A DNA stretch of 29,177 nucleotides from SBBG01 sp033717875. Lineage in GTDB: Bacteria > Pseudomonadota > Gammaproteobacteria > Ga0077554 > Ga007554. This document shows, piece after piece, positions 1 to 7,465 of this stretch. Below the pieces are notes generated by a model. It ran no database searches and was not told the DNA's origin. It saw only the letters and a list, made by a program, of their open reading frames with translations. The stretch is taken from positions 1 to 29,177 of the forward strand of contig JADDKJ010000041.1 of assembly GCA_033717875.1 (NCBI GenBank). Reading direction: 5' to 3'. Numbering within the stretch: position 1 is the first letter of the stretch; each line of letters opens with the position of its first letter. Both the position numbers and the translations under genes were made by a program.

Positions 1-158
1 TCGCGTCATCCAGCGCCGGGCATACGGGATCAGAGATGAGGAATATCTGAGACTCAAAATTCTCACTTGCATGCTCCCGGCTATATGAATTTCGTGCAAA
101 ATGACCCACACGATTTCCTGAAGACCCTTAATAATAATATGTTACATACTTTTTTCTA

Positions 159-186
159 TTCAAAATTACGTGACTATGGTTATAAT
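159..186 (+). promoter_or_regulatory. Predicted sigma70 promoter for the AT-hook gene
   Basis: A TTCAAA -35-like hexamer (159-164) and a perfect TATAAT -10 (181-186) are separated by 16 bases, in AT-rich DNA 46 bases before the start codon at 232. Upstream of this, 1-158 is AT-rich at its right end and shows no gene I can support. Confidence 0.5.
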
Positions 187-231
187 TAAAAATTGTAGTT
201 GTCTGATTTTTGCCAAGAAGGAGATTTTTAT

Positions 232-711
232 ATGCCAAGAATCAAAAAAGCCGCACCCCAGGAGGGCGTGGTGAAGAAGAAAAGAGGAAGGCCGCCGCTG
301 AGTGCAGGGGCAAGAGTTGTGGTTAAAAAGGGAAGGGGCCGGCCGAAAGGCGCTGGCGTCGGCGTCACTGCCGCCGGGAAGAAGCCTTCCAGAACCAGGC
401 TGGAGGCCGCCAAGCAGCGGGCCGAGAAGCAGCGGGCGATCTTCAAGGAGAAGCAAAAGGCGCTGAAAGCCAGAGTCAGGGAGCTCGTCGCACAGATTGC
501 GAGCATAACGAAGGCGGCAAAGAAGGTCGCCAGGAAGGCCCGGACGACTGAAAAAGGAATGATGAGGGGGCTTGCCGCAAGAGAGGAGGCCCTGAAAAAA
601 TTTGAAGCAAAGTGGTCGCGCCGTTTGACAAAAAAGTTCTCGGAGAAGAAGCCGGCACCGACGGCTGTGATCAAGAAGAAAGGTGCTCGGCGCGGGAAGG
701 CGGCATCGTAA
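232..711 (+). CDS. Small basic AT-hook / histone H1-like DNA-binding protein
   Basis: This 159-residue protein is very rich in Lys, Arg and Ala. The N-terminal 45 residues carry two AT-hook-like cores, KRGRPP and GRGRPKG, which bind the minor groove of AT-rich DNA. Residues about 55-125 are charged and heptad-like (probable coiled coil), and the C-terminus is again Lys/Arg-rich. The start at 232 is chosen because AAGGAG at 219-224 is well spaced; an upstream in-frame start at 199 has no such site. It is monocistronic, with a TATAAT promoter before it and a strong terminator after it. It probably acts as a nucleoid-associated or regulatory DNA-binding protein, comparable in composition to AlgP or bacterial H1-like proteins. 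The family is not certain and the function is inferred from composition and motifs only. Confidence 0.8.
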   Translation: MPRIKKAAPQEGVVKKKRGRPPLSAGARVVVKKGRGRPKGAGVGVTAAGKKPSRTRLEAAKQRAEKQRAIFKEKQKALKARVRELVAQIASITKAAKKVARKARTTEKGMMRGLAAREEALKKFEAKWSRRLTKKFSEKKPAPTAVIKKKGARRGKAAS

Positions 712-737
712 ATCGCACTGAAGTTTCGCGCGCAACG

Positions 738-771
738 AAGGCTGGTGTTCTGTGGGGGCACCAGCCTTTTT
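738..771 (+). terminator. Rho-independent terminator after the AT-hook gene
   Basis: GGCTGGTG (740-747) pairs with CACCAGCC (759-766), and flanking AA/TT extend the stem to 10 bp. The loop has 11 bases and is followed by a run of five T (767-771). It lies 28 bases after the stop codon and before nudF. Confidence 0.85.
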
Positions 772-802
772 CATTTGGGCAATGCAGTCAGGGGAGGCGG
801 AT

Positions 803-1408
803 ATGACAGAGGCGGATGTGGAAATCCTGGAAAGAACGATCTGTTTTCAGGGGTTTTTTCGTATGGAACGGTATCGGTTCCGGCATCGTTTATTCAGTGG
901 AGAGTGGAGCCCGGTTCTGTCGCGCGAGCTGTTTGAGCGTGGACATGCGGCGGCCGTGTTGCCCTATGATCCGCGGTTGGATCAGGTTGTGCTGATCGAG
1001 CAATTCCGCGTTGGCGCCTTGTCCGCGCCGGGCGGGCCATGGTTGCTGGAAATTGTGGCGGGAGTCATTGATCACGGCGAGACGGCGGAAGAAGTGGTCC
1101 GGCGAGAGGCGCTGGAGGAGGCGAGTTGTCCGATCGAGGTGGTCATTCCGATAGGTGATTATCTCGTGAGCCCCGGAGGTACTTCGGAGCGTATTAGCCT
1201 GTTTTGCGGCAAGGTCGATGCCTCTCGGGCGGGTGGGGTGCACGGGCTGGTTGAGGAAGGCGAGGATATCCGCGTGCTCGCCGTGCCGTTTGCCGTTGCG
1301 CTGGAACACGTTCGGACGGGGAAGATCAATTCCGCCAGCGCGATCATCGCCTTGCAATGGCTGGCGCTGAATCGTGATGAAGTGCGTCAGTGCTGGGCGG
1401 GGGATTGA
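803..1408 (+). CDS. nudF: ADP-ribose pyrophosphatase, Nudix family
   Basis: NudF hydrolyses ADP-ribose to AMP and ribose-5-phosphate in the cytoplasm. The 201-residue product has the N-terminal strand-rich region of the ADPRase subgroup and a Nudix box at about 87-109: G87, E93, then R101-E102 and E105-E106, the metal-binding core. The usual Gly of the box is Ser at 108, a small deviation. The start at 803 is preferred over 752 or 782 because GGGGAGG at 791-797 is correctly spaced and the product then matches family length. In enterobacteria nudF is followed by yqiB. Here the yqiB-type gene is about 1.4 kb downstream with two minus-strand genes between, suggesting an interrupted ancestral neighbourhood. 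Confidence 0.9.
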   Translation: MTEADVEILERTICFQGFFRMERYRFRHRLFSGEWSPVLSRELFERGHAAAVLPYDPRLDQVVLIEQFRVGALSAPGGPWLLEIVAGVIDHGETAEEVVRREALEEASCPIEVVIPIGDYLVSPGGTSERISLFCGKVDASRAGGVHGLVEEGEDIRVLAVPFAVALEHVRTGKINSASAIIALQWLALNRDEVRQCWAGD

Positions 1409-1424
1409 GGAGTTACGCGCTCTT

Positions 1425-2282
1425 TCAATGGCGTTGTAGTTCTGCGCTGGGCGGCGGCAGCACTTTGAAACCGGGCGCATCATCCCGTCCACCCATCATG
1501 ATCATGGTATAAATCATGGCCGGCGCGCTGACGGCCTTGCGATTGTTGATGACCACCAGCGGTGTGCCTTCGAGCTTGTGCTGGGCGGCATAATCCAGGT
1601 CTTCCTTCAGGATGGCCGCGGTTTGCGGTGATTTGACGCAGGCTTCGAGTTTTTTGCGTTGAGCGGCGTCAGGAGCGGCGATTTTCCAGATCTGGTCGCG
1701 AGTGAGTGTGCGCTGTTCTTTGAACATGGTGGCGCGGACCCGGCCTACTTCCGGCGAACCCATCAGGCAGATCTGGACCTTGGCGGCCAGACAGCTAACA
1801 CCGCTGCCATCGGAGGGGCGCTGGACATAAGGGTTACACTCGGAATCAAGCGGGAAGTGGCGTACCTCTTCGCTCCAGGAGCCTGGGGGCGTGTCGCGGC
1901 GGATTTCCGTGAGTGCCGCTTCCAGGTTTTTGCAGTGTGGGCAGCGGATGTCTGTCCATTCCACGATCCGCGTCGGCGCATCGGTTGTGCCAAAGATCAG
2001 CCGCTTGGGATCGGTTGCTTTGGTGATGCGGGGTGCGCTGCGATAAAGGAGCAGCGAATCGCTCATCCCTTGCTGTACATTGGGTGGGAGCGATTTGAGA
2101 AACTCCGCAAGGGGATCGGAAGTGGTCGCGGCGTTGCTGTTCCCGGCATTGGCGCGAGCCGCTTCGGCGGCTGACGATGATTGAGGGAAGCCGAACGATA
2201 GGACGAGCAAGGCGGCAATGATCGTGGCGCCGAGTGATCCGGCGGCGAACGGCTGAAAAATCCGCGATATGAATTTTTTCAT
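1425..2282 (-). CDS. Periplasmic DsbA/VKOR-type thioredoxin-fold oxidoreductase
   Basis: The predicted product has 285 residues. A signal peptide or N-terminal anchor covers residues 1-38 (Lys-Lys, then a long hydrophobic stretch, then Ala-rich). A thioredoxin fold follows, with active site C114-P-H-C117 and a cis-Pro loop G239-T240-P241. The FPLDSECN segment near 143-150 and further Cys at 164 and 172 resemble the DsbA-like domains that work with vitamin K epoxide reductase (VKOR), which recycle periplasmic disulfides. No VKOR gene is seen in the window. The ATG at 2282 is chosen over 2324 because it gives a classical KK-leading signal peptide; no strong ribosome site supports either. The gene converges on nudF with a 16-base gap. 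A thiol-disulfide role is well supported, the substrate unknown. Confidence 0.82.
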   Translation of the reverse strand: MKKFISRIFQPFAAGSLGATIIAALLVLSFGFPQSSSAAEAARANAGNSNAATTSDPLAEFLKSLPPNVQQGMSDSLLLYRSAPRITKATDPKRLIFGTTDAPTRIVEWTDIRCPHCKNLEAALTEIRRDTPPGSWSEEVRHFPLDSECNPYVQRPSDGSGVSCLAAKVQICLMGSPEVGRVRATMFKEQRTLTRDQIWKIAAPDAAQRKKLEACVKSPQTAAILKEDLDYAAQHKLEGTPLVVINNRKAVSAPAMIYTMIMMGGRDDAPGFKVLPPPSAELQRH

Positions 2283-2340
2283 GGGGCGATTCTGTCTCTG
2301 GCCTGTGTTGCCGAACTGTAGCAAATTTTTTGTCTATAAA

Positions 2341-2353
2341 ACAGTATCACTGT
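2341..2353 (-). terminator. Weak terminator-like hairpin after the 45-residue membrane peptide
   Basis: ACAGT and ACTGT flank a 3-base loop. Read on the minus strand the hairpin is followed by TTTTAT. The stem is only 5 bp, so termination here is tentative. Confidence 0.3.
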
Positions 2354-2386
2354 CTCGCGGCTTTGTTTGTGAAGCTGAGACGTTTG

Positions 2387-2524
2387 TCACTCCGAATGCA
2401 GGAGATCCTCGGTCTTGTGCGCAGCGGCCTTGTGTCTGTTCTTGAGGTGAAGCGCAAGGATGGCGCCGGCGATGGCTCCGCTTGCAAATGATATGACAAC
2501 AGCTTCCAGAAAGAATTCGAACAT
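2387..2524 (-). CDS. Small single-pass membrane protein (45 aa)
   Basis: This short gene encodes a 45-residue peptide with one hydrophobic helix (about residues 4-26, containing a small-residue stretch SGAIAGA) followed by a basic, His- and Lys-rich cytoplasmic tail. The ATG at 2524 is preceded at a proper distance by GAGGAG on the minus strand, one of the better ribosome sites in the window. That supports real translation despite the small size. It lies upstream of the DsbA/VKOR-type gene on the same strand with about 100 bases between. I do not recognise a family. The topology and small-xxx-small pattern suggest a small accessory subunit or a regulator of a membrane partner, but no function can be assigned. 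Confidence 0.62.
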   Translation of the reverse strand: MFEFFLEAVVISFASGAIAGAILALHLKNRHKAAAHKTEDLLHSE

Positions 2525-2765
2525 GGTTATCTCCTCGTTCAATGGTATTGGCTGCCGAGACCATCCCACAAGTTGGCCCTCTACTTCATATAGCGGAAAT
2601 TTCTGAGGATTTTTAAATGGCGGAAGGAGTCTTTTTTGTGAAAAATTGTCAAGGGAGATTTTTGGCGGTTGTGACTCAAATTTTGGCCGGTATGGACGCT
2701 ACAATAAGTGATGTGTCATGATGGTAAGAGCATAAGCAGAGCCGATGAGGAGTGATAGCGTTGCC

Positions 2766-3200
2766 ATGAAGCAGGGTGTGCTCGATCAGATGAGATGCTA
2801 CGAAGCCAATTTCGAGCGGCTGGTGTGGCTTATTCCCGCTCTTCAGGATATGGAGGGGTCGGCTCGGTCTCTGGGGATTGATGCGATGGAGTTGCGGCTC
2901 GAGATTCTGGAGCGTGGCAAATATACCGCGACCATCGCCTTGACCCATCATTTTCATCGTCCCGGCAGCTTGGTGTCCGATCCCTACATGCGGATTCGCC
3001 TTTATACGGATGCCAGGGTGGCCGAGGTCCTAAGTTATCAGGGGCATGCAAGACCCCAGTTATTTCAGCCTTACCCCATTCTGAATATGGCGAATTTGCG
3101 GGAGAAACACCGGATCAATCGGTTTCTTGGTGAATGGCTGGATTACTGTATCGCCCGTGGACACCGCTTTGCTGACACATCGAGGTGTGCAAAGGCATAG
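2766..3200 (+). CDS. DUF1249 family protein, YqiB-like
   Basis: The product of about 144 residues matches the E. coli YqiB / DUF1249 pattern as I know it: an N-terminal segment reading NFERLVWLIP, a central strand-rich region, a RLYTDARVAEVLSYQ motif, and a C-terminal EKHRINRFLGEWLDYC segment. Function is unknown. In enterobacteria yqiB sits between nudF and cpdA. The start at 2766 matches the family N-terminus. An in-frame ATG at 2745 would add seven residues but would place the nearby GAGGAG (2747-2752) inside the gene, so 2766 is favoured even though the spacing is slightly long (13 bases). Confidence 0.82.
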   Translation: MKQGVLDQMRCYEANFERLVWLIPALQDMEGSARSLGIDAMELRLEILERGKYTATIALTHHFHRPGSLVSDPYMRIRLYTDARVAEVLSYQGHARPQLFQPYPILNMANLREKHRINRFLGEWLDYCIARGHRFADTSRCAKA

Positions 3201-3333
3201 CTGGACTGTCGTTTCAGGCCTGATTATTCTTCCTTGTCGTTATCTTCCCGCGAAGTATTCTACAATACAACAGATTTCCCCTCATCGCCCGCTAAGGTTA
3301 AAATACGGCGTTTTATCTTGGGCAACCACCGGC

Positions 3334-3347
3334 CCGTTGTGCAACGG
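3334..3347. repeat. Short palindrome upstream of uppP
   Basis: CCGTTG-TG-CAACGG forms a perfect 14-base hairpin or dyad ending 13 bases before the uppP start, immediately upstream of its AAGGCG ribosome site. It could be an operator or an mRNA hairpin. Only the symmetry is seen directly. Confidence 0.4.
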
Positions 3348-3360
3348 TCAAGGCGATATA

Positions 3361-4155
3361 ATGGATAATCTGTTGGTTCTGAAAGCAGTGATATTAGGCA
3401 TAGTGGAGGGTTTATCCGAATTCCTGCCGATATCTTCGACCGGCCATCTCATCATTGTCGGAGATCTGCTCGGGTTTACCGGGGAACGGGCCAAGACGTT
3501 CGAGATTTTCATTCAGTTGGGCGCGATTTTGGGTGTGGTCTGGTTTTACCGGCGCAAGCTGCTCGATATCGTGACTGGGCTGAATCAGCCGCCGACGCAG
3601 CGTTTCGCCCTGAATATCCTGATCGCGTTCATGCCGGCGGCTGTCGCCGGGTTGCTGTTTCATAAAACGATCAAGGAGCATCTCTTCAATCCGGTCAGTG
3701 TGGCGACAGCGTTGATCATCGGCGGCATCGTCATTCTGCTGATCGAGCGCGTGCCCCGCCAGCCGCGTGTGACCAGTCTTGAGGATCTGCGGCCTATGGA
3801 TGCCTTGAAGGTGGGCATGGCGCAGATGCTGGCGTTGTTTCCAGGGGTGTCCCGTTCCGGCGCGACCATCATGGGAGGATTGCTGACCGGGTTGTCACGC
3901 ACCACGGCGACGGAGTTTTCGTTCTTTCTGGCGATGCCGACGATGTTTGCGGCGACGCTCTATGAGCTGTACAAGAGCCGTGAACTTTTGCAGGCCGAGG
4001 ATAGTTTGATTTTCGCGGCGGGGTTTGTTTCCGCTTTTTTGACCGCATTATTAGTGGTGAAGCTGTTTCTGGTGTATGTCGGCCGTCATGATTTTACCGT
4101 GTTCGCCTATTACCGCATTGTCTTCGGCGCGCTGGTGCTGGTTTATTTCCTGTAA
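3361..4155 (+). CDS. uppP: Undecaprenyl-diphosphatase (UppP/BacA)
   Basis: UppP dephosphorylates undecaprenyl diphosphate on the periplasmic side of the inner membrane to recycle the lipid carrier for peptidoglycan and other glycans; excess confers bacitracin resistance. The 264-residue product has both family signatures. The first is the glutamate-rich (E)GLSEFLPISSTGH motif near residues 16-29; the second is PGVSRSGAT near 161-169. About seven to eight hydrophobic segments fit the usual 265-275 residue length. The start at 3361 follows AAGGCG; a longer upstream open frame to 3127 overlaps the DUF1249 gene and is not credible. It is followed after 6 bases by the dedA gene, so the two are probably co-transcribed. 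Confidence 0.95.
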   Translation: MDNLLVLKAVILGIVEGLSEFLPISSTGHLIIVGDLLGFTGERAKTFEIFIQLGAILGVVWFYRRKLLDIVTGLNQPPTQRFALNILIAFMPAAVAGLLFHKTIKEHLFNPVSVATALIIGGIVILLIERVPRQPRVTSLEDLRPMDALKVGMAQMLALFPGVSRSGATIMGGLLTGLSRTTATEFSFFLAMPTMFAATLYELYKSRELLQAEDSLIFAAGFVSAFLTALLVVKLFLVYVGRHDFTVFAYYRIVFGALVLVYFL

Positions 4156-4161
4156 ATAGTC

Positions 4162-4779
4162 ATGATCGAGAAAATTATCGCACTCCTGGCGGGATTCATC
4201 ATCGCCACCATTTCCCGGATAGGTTATGGCGGCGTGGTGCTGCTGATGGCGATCGAGAGCGCCTGTATTCCGCTGCCGTCGGAGATCATCATGCCCTTTG
4301 CCGGGTACTTGGTATTCACCGGTGAGATGGAGTTGTGGGCGGTGGCCATGGCCGGAGCGGTGGGGTGTGTGCTTGGGTCATTGGTGGCGTATTATGCCGG
4401 CGCCTGGGGTGGTCGGCCGATGGTGGAGAAGTATGGCAAATACATCCTGGTGTCGGCTCATGATCTGGTGATCGCGGATCGCTGGTTCCAGCGCTATGGC
4501 GACATCACCATCTTCGCCGGGCGCTTGCTGCCGGTAATCCGCACCTTTATCGCCTTCCCCGCCGGCATCAGCAAGATGAGAATGGGGCGTTTCGTCATTT
4601 ATACGTTCGTCGGTTCCTATATCTGGAGCTGGGGACTGGCCTGGATAGGCATGAAGCTGGGTGAAAACTGGAATACCCTGGGGGTTTATTTTCACCGCTT
4701 CGATGCTTTGATCGGCGTCATCCTGCTGGCCGGGCTCATCTGGTATATCCGTCGCCATTTCAACCGCCGCGGAAATTGA
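4162..4779 (+). CDS. DedA family membrane protein
   Basis: DedA/VTT proteins are inner-membrane proteins; some members act as flippases for undecaprenyl phosphate or phospholipids. This 205-residue example has the re-entrant motif ESACIPLPSEIIMPFAGYLV near 30-49 and the second family motif GRLLPVIRTFIAFPAGISKM near 114-133, including the conserved arginine, plus a typical basic C-terminus after the last helix. It starts 6 bases after uppP. Pairing with uppP suggests a shared role in the undecaprenyl lipid carrier cycle, since recent work ties DedA proteins to carrier flipping. That specific role is inferred. Confidence 0.88.
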   Translation: MIEKIIALLAGFIIATISRIGYGGVVLLMAIESACIPLPSEIIMPFAGYLVFTGEMELWAVAMAGAVGCVLGSLVAYYAGAWGGRPMVEKYGKYILVSAHDLVIADRWFQRYGDITIFAGRLLPVIRTFIAFPAGISKMRMGRFVIYTFVGSYIWSWGLAWIGMKLGENWNTLGVYFHRFDALIGVILLAGLIWYIRRHFNRRGN

Positions 4780-4801
4780 TTTTCCGCCAGCCGCAAGCCT
4801 T

Positions 4802-4826
4802 GATGGAGGAGTCTCGCCCCTCCATC
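4802..4826 (+). terminator. Hairpin after dedA, possible terminator
   Basis: GATGGAGG (4802-4809) pairs with CCTCCATC (4819-4826) over a 9-base loop. It lies 22 bases after the dedA stop. No T run follows, so it may be an attenuating or stabilising hairpin and not a full terminator. Confidence 0.45.
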
Positions 4827-4947
4827 GTCCTTCGTCCGCTTCATCTCCTTTTCCCTGGTAATCCCGTCTAAAGTTTTCCGCTTTTTTGCCGCTGTTTAGC
4901 CGGGCGATCTTCATTTCCATTTTATCGGGAAAAAGGACATTTCATTT

Positions 4948-6945
4948 ATGTTATCCCTGATTAACCGAATTCCTCTGCTCAACCGCTTGCCGGTATTGGC
5001 CAAGATCAATCTCACCATCGCCATGATTTTTTTGCTGGTGGTGGGGTCGGTGACGATCTATTCGGCGCAAAGCGAGAAGGAGCGCATTCTCGATCTGGCC
5101 AAGAATCATACCAGAGACATGACCAATTCCTACTTTGACGCGCTCAACACCTTGATGCTGACAGGCACGATGTCGCAACGCGATATTCTGCGTAAGAAGA
5201 CGTTGCGTCGGGATGGCGTGCTGGATGCGCGCGTGGTTCGTGGCGAGCCGGTTAATAAGCAATTCGGTCCCGGCCGGCCCGAGGAGGCGCCAGTCGATGC
5301 CCTTGATCACAAGGCACTGACCGGGCAGGAAGTCATCCATCTGGAGGATCGTTCCGAAGGACGCGCATTGACGGTGGTGACACCGTTCAAAGCGACCGAG
5401 AATACCAACGATGTGAATTGCCTTGCCTGTCACAATGTGCCGGCCGGCAGCGTCAACGGGGCGGTGCGGGTGACGTACTCGCTGGCGAAAATGGATGACT
5501 CGGTCGATCATGATCTTTGGGTGGGCGCTGTTTCCAACCTGGTGCTGATGTCGCTCGGCCTGGTTATGGCGAGCATGCTGCTGCGCGGCTGGATCACCCG
5601 GCCGCTGGAAAGTCTCATGACCGTTGTTACGAAACGCGCCAATGGCGATACGATGGCGCGGGCGGTTGTGACAAGTTCGGACGAGATAGGCAAGTTGGCG
5701 CGGGCCTTCAATGCCATGGCGGACAAGGTTGATGAAACCGATGCCCGCGAGCGGGCGGCGACACAGGAGCTCAGAGGCAAGGTCGATATATTGCTGGATG
5801 TTGTCAACAAGGCCGCCAAAGGAGATTTGACGGGCAGGATTACTTTTGCCGGTGACGATGCAGTCGGCGAACTTGCGGCAGGCTTGCAAACCATGATCGA
5901 TGATCTGCGTCTCTCCATCGAGGAGCGTAAGACCGCGATGGAAGACCTCAAGATGAAAGTCGATGGTATGCTCAAGGTGGTCAGCAGGGCGGCCGAGGGT
6001 GATCTGACCGGAAGGATAGGATTCAAAGGCGATGATGCAGTCGGGCAATTAGCCGCCGGTGTGCAACGCATGATAGATAGTCTGAACGTGCTGGTGACTC
6101 AGGTGCAGCGTTCCGGTATTCAGGTCACCTCGTCGGGCACGGAGATCGCCGCCACCGCCCGGCAACAGGAAGCGACGATGACGGAGCAGGCCGCGACGGT
6201 GAACGAGGTTGTGGCGACAGCCACGGAGATTTCCGCGACCACCAAGGAGCTGGTGAATACCATGGACGAAGTTTCGCGGGTGGCGTCGGGCACCGCGGAG
6301 TCGGCGGCGCAGGGGCAGACGGCCTTGACGAAGATGGAGGATACCATGCGTCAGATGGTCGAGGCGTCGGCATCCATCGCCGCCAAACTCGAGGTGCTCA
6401 GCGAGAAGGCCAGTAACATCAATACAGTCGTGACCACCATTTCCAAGGTGGCCGACCAAACCAATCTGTTGTCTCTGAACGCTGCGATCGAGGCGGAAAA
6501 GGCCGGTGAATACGGTCTGGGATTTTCGGTGGTGGCGACCGAGATCCGCCGTCTTGCCGACCAGACGGCGGTGGCCACCTGGGATATCGAGCAGATGATC
6601 AAGGAAATGCAGTCGGCGGTCACCGCCGGTGTGATGAGCGTGGACAAATTCTCCGATCAGGTGCGGCGTAGTGTCGACGAGGTGCGTCAGGTGGGAACGC
6701 AGTTGACACATATCATCGAGCAGGTGCAGAAGCTGACACCGCGTTTCGATAATGTGAACGAAGGCATGCACTTCCAGTCTCAAGGCGCCGAGCAGATCAA
6801 GCAGGCCATCATCCAGTTGAGCGAATCGGCGCAGCAGACGGTGGAGTCTTTGCGGCAATCGGGTGTCGTCATCGAACGTTTGAACGATGCCGCGCACGGC
6901 TTGCAGAATGGTGTGTCACGTTTCAAGGTGCTTGGCGCATCCTGA
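4948..6945 (+). CDS. wspA: WspA-type methyl-accepting chemoreceptor with haem c motif
   Basis: Receptor of the Wsp pathway, 665 residues. A first membrane helix spans about 22-40, a periplasmic domain 41-188 and a second helix about 190-212. HAMP units follow at about 213-265, 278-322 and 338-382, the last two being near copies. The signalling hairpin comes next: its tip near 500-550 (VADQTNLLSLNAAIEAEKAGE, TEIRRLADQT, DIEQMIKEM) is characteristic of WspA. The periplasmic domain contains C158-L-A-C161-H162, a covalent haem c motif, and resembles the haem-containing DUF3365/Tll0287-type sensors. I do not know this from textbook WspA, so the input may be redox, a gas or another ligand as well as surface contact. 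No C-terminal CheR-binding pentapeptide is present. AAGGA at 4933-4937 supports the start. First gene of a tightly packed operon. Confidence 0.93.
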   Translation: MLSLINRIPLLNRLPVLAKINLTIAMIFLLVVGSVTIYSAQSEKERILDLAKNHTRDMTNSYFDALNTLMLTGTMSQRDILRKKTLRRDGVLDARVVRGEPVNKQFGPGRPEEAPVDALDHKALTGQEVIHLEDRSEGRALTVVTPFKATENTNDVNCLACHNVPAGSVNGAVRVTYSLAKMDDSVDHDLWVGAVSNLVLMSLGLVMASMLLRGWITRPLESLMTVVTKRANGDTMARAVVTSSDEIGKLARAFNAMADKVDETDARERAATQELRGKVDILLDVVNKAAKGDLTGRITFAGDDAVGELAAGLQTMIDDLRLSIEERKTAMEDLKMKVDGMLKVVSRAAEGDLTGRIGFKGDDAVGQLAAGVQRMIDSLNVLVTQVQRSGIQVTSSGTEIAATARQQEATMTEQAATVNEVVATATEISATTKELVNTMDEVSRVASGTAESAAQGQTALTKMEDTMRQMVEASASIAAKLEVLSEKASNINTVVTTISKVADQTNLLSLNAAIEAEKAGEYGLGFSVVATEIRRLADQTAVATWDIEQMIKEMQSAVTAGVMSVDKFSDQVRRSVDEVRQVGTQLTHIIEQVQKLTPRFDNVNEGMHFQSQGAEQIKQAIIQLSESAQQTVESLRQSGVVIERLNDAAHGLQNGVSRFKVLGAS

Positions 6946-6967
6946 TAATCAAGCACGGTTGACTGCC

Positions 6968-7465
6968 ATGATGCTGCTGCTTTTTTTCGTCGACGAAGAC
7001 CGCTACGGACTCGACGTGACGCAGGTGGTCGAGGTTATACCCTGTGTCACGATCAAGAAGGTCCCACGGGTGCCGGAGTATGTGACCGGATTGCTCAATT
7101 ACCATGGCAAGAGCGTGCCGGTCATTGATCTGACAGCGCTGATGTGTGATCGCCTATCACATCGGCGGTTGAGCACCAGAATCATTCTGGTGAACTACCA
7201 TGATGAAAATCACGTCCCGCATTTGCTGGGGGTGATGGCGGAAAGAGTGATTTCAACTATCAAATTGCCGGAATCTTCTTTTTTCCCCTCTGGAATCGAG
7301 AGCGAAGAGGCGGCGTTTCTTGGAGACGTTGTGGTCAATGAGGAAAAAATAGTTCACCTTGTTAATGTGAACAAGCTGCTTACAGTGAAAATGCGGGATT
7401 TGCTGTTTAGCCAGCGAAAAAACAACAACCATGATATGGAACAGAACAATGCTGGCGGCGGTTGA
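6968..7465 (+). CDS. wspB: WspB, CheW-like coupling protein
   Basis: WspB docks the WspE kinase to the WspA receptor array. The 165-residue product is a single CheW domain. It begins LLLFFVDEDRYGLDVTQVVEVIP, a standard CheW first-strand pattern, and has the conserved TGLLNYHGKSVPVIDL segment near 42-57. The start was set at 6968 because it begins exactly at the domain; the open frame to 6887 would overlap wspA. An adjacent ATG at 6971 is equally possible and no strong ribosome site is seen, so translation may be coupled to wspA, 22 bases upstream. It overlaps the start of wspC. Confidence 0.9.
   Translation: MMLLLFFVDEDRYGLDVTQVVEVIPCVTIKKVPRVPEYVTGLLNYHGKSVPVIDLTALMCDRLSHRRLSTRIILVNYHDENHVPHLLGVMAERVISTIKLPESSFFPSGIESEEAAFLGDVVVNEEKIVHLVNVNKLLTVKMRDLLFSQRKNNNHDMEQNNAGGG

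Noticed and set aside
166..774. Minus-strand frames opposite the AT-hook gene
   Set aside because: The sense gene has a promoter, a ribosome site and a terminator; the antisense frames are Leu/Pro/Arg-rich and lack such signals.
3127..3360. 78-residue N-terminal extension of uppP
   Set aside because: It overlaps the DUF1249 gene, lacks a ribosome site and is not part of the family. The ATG at 3361 matches known N-termini.
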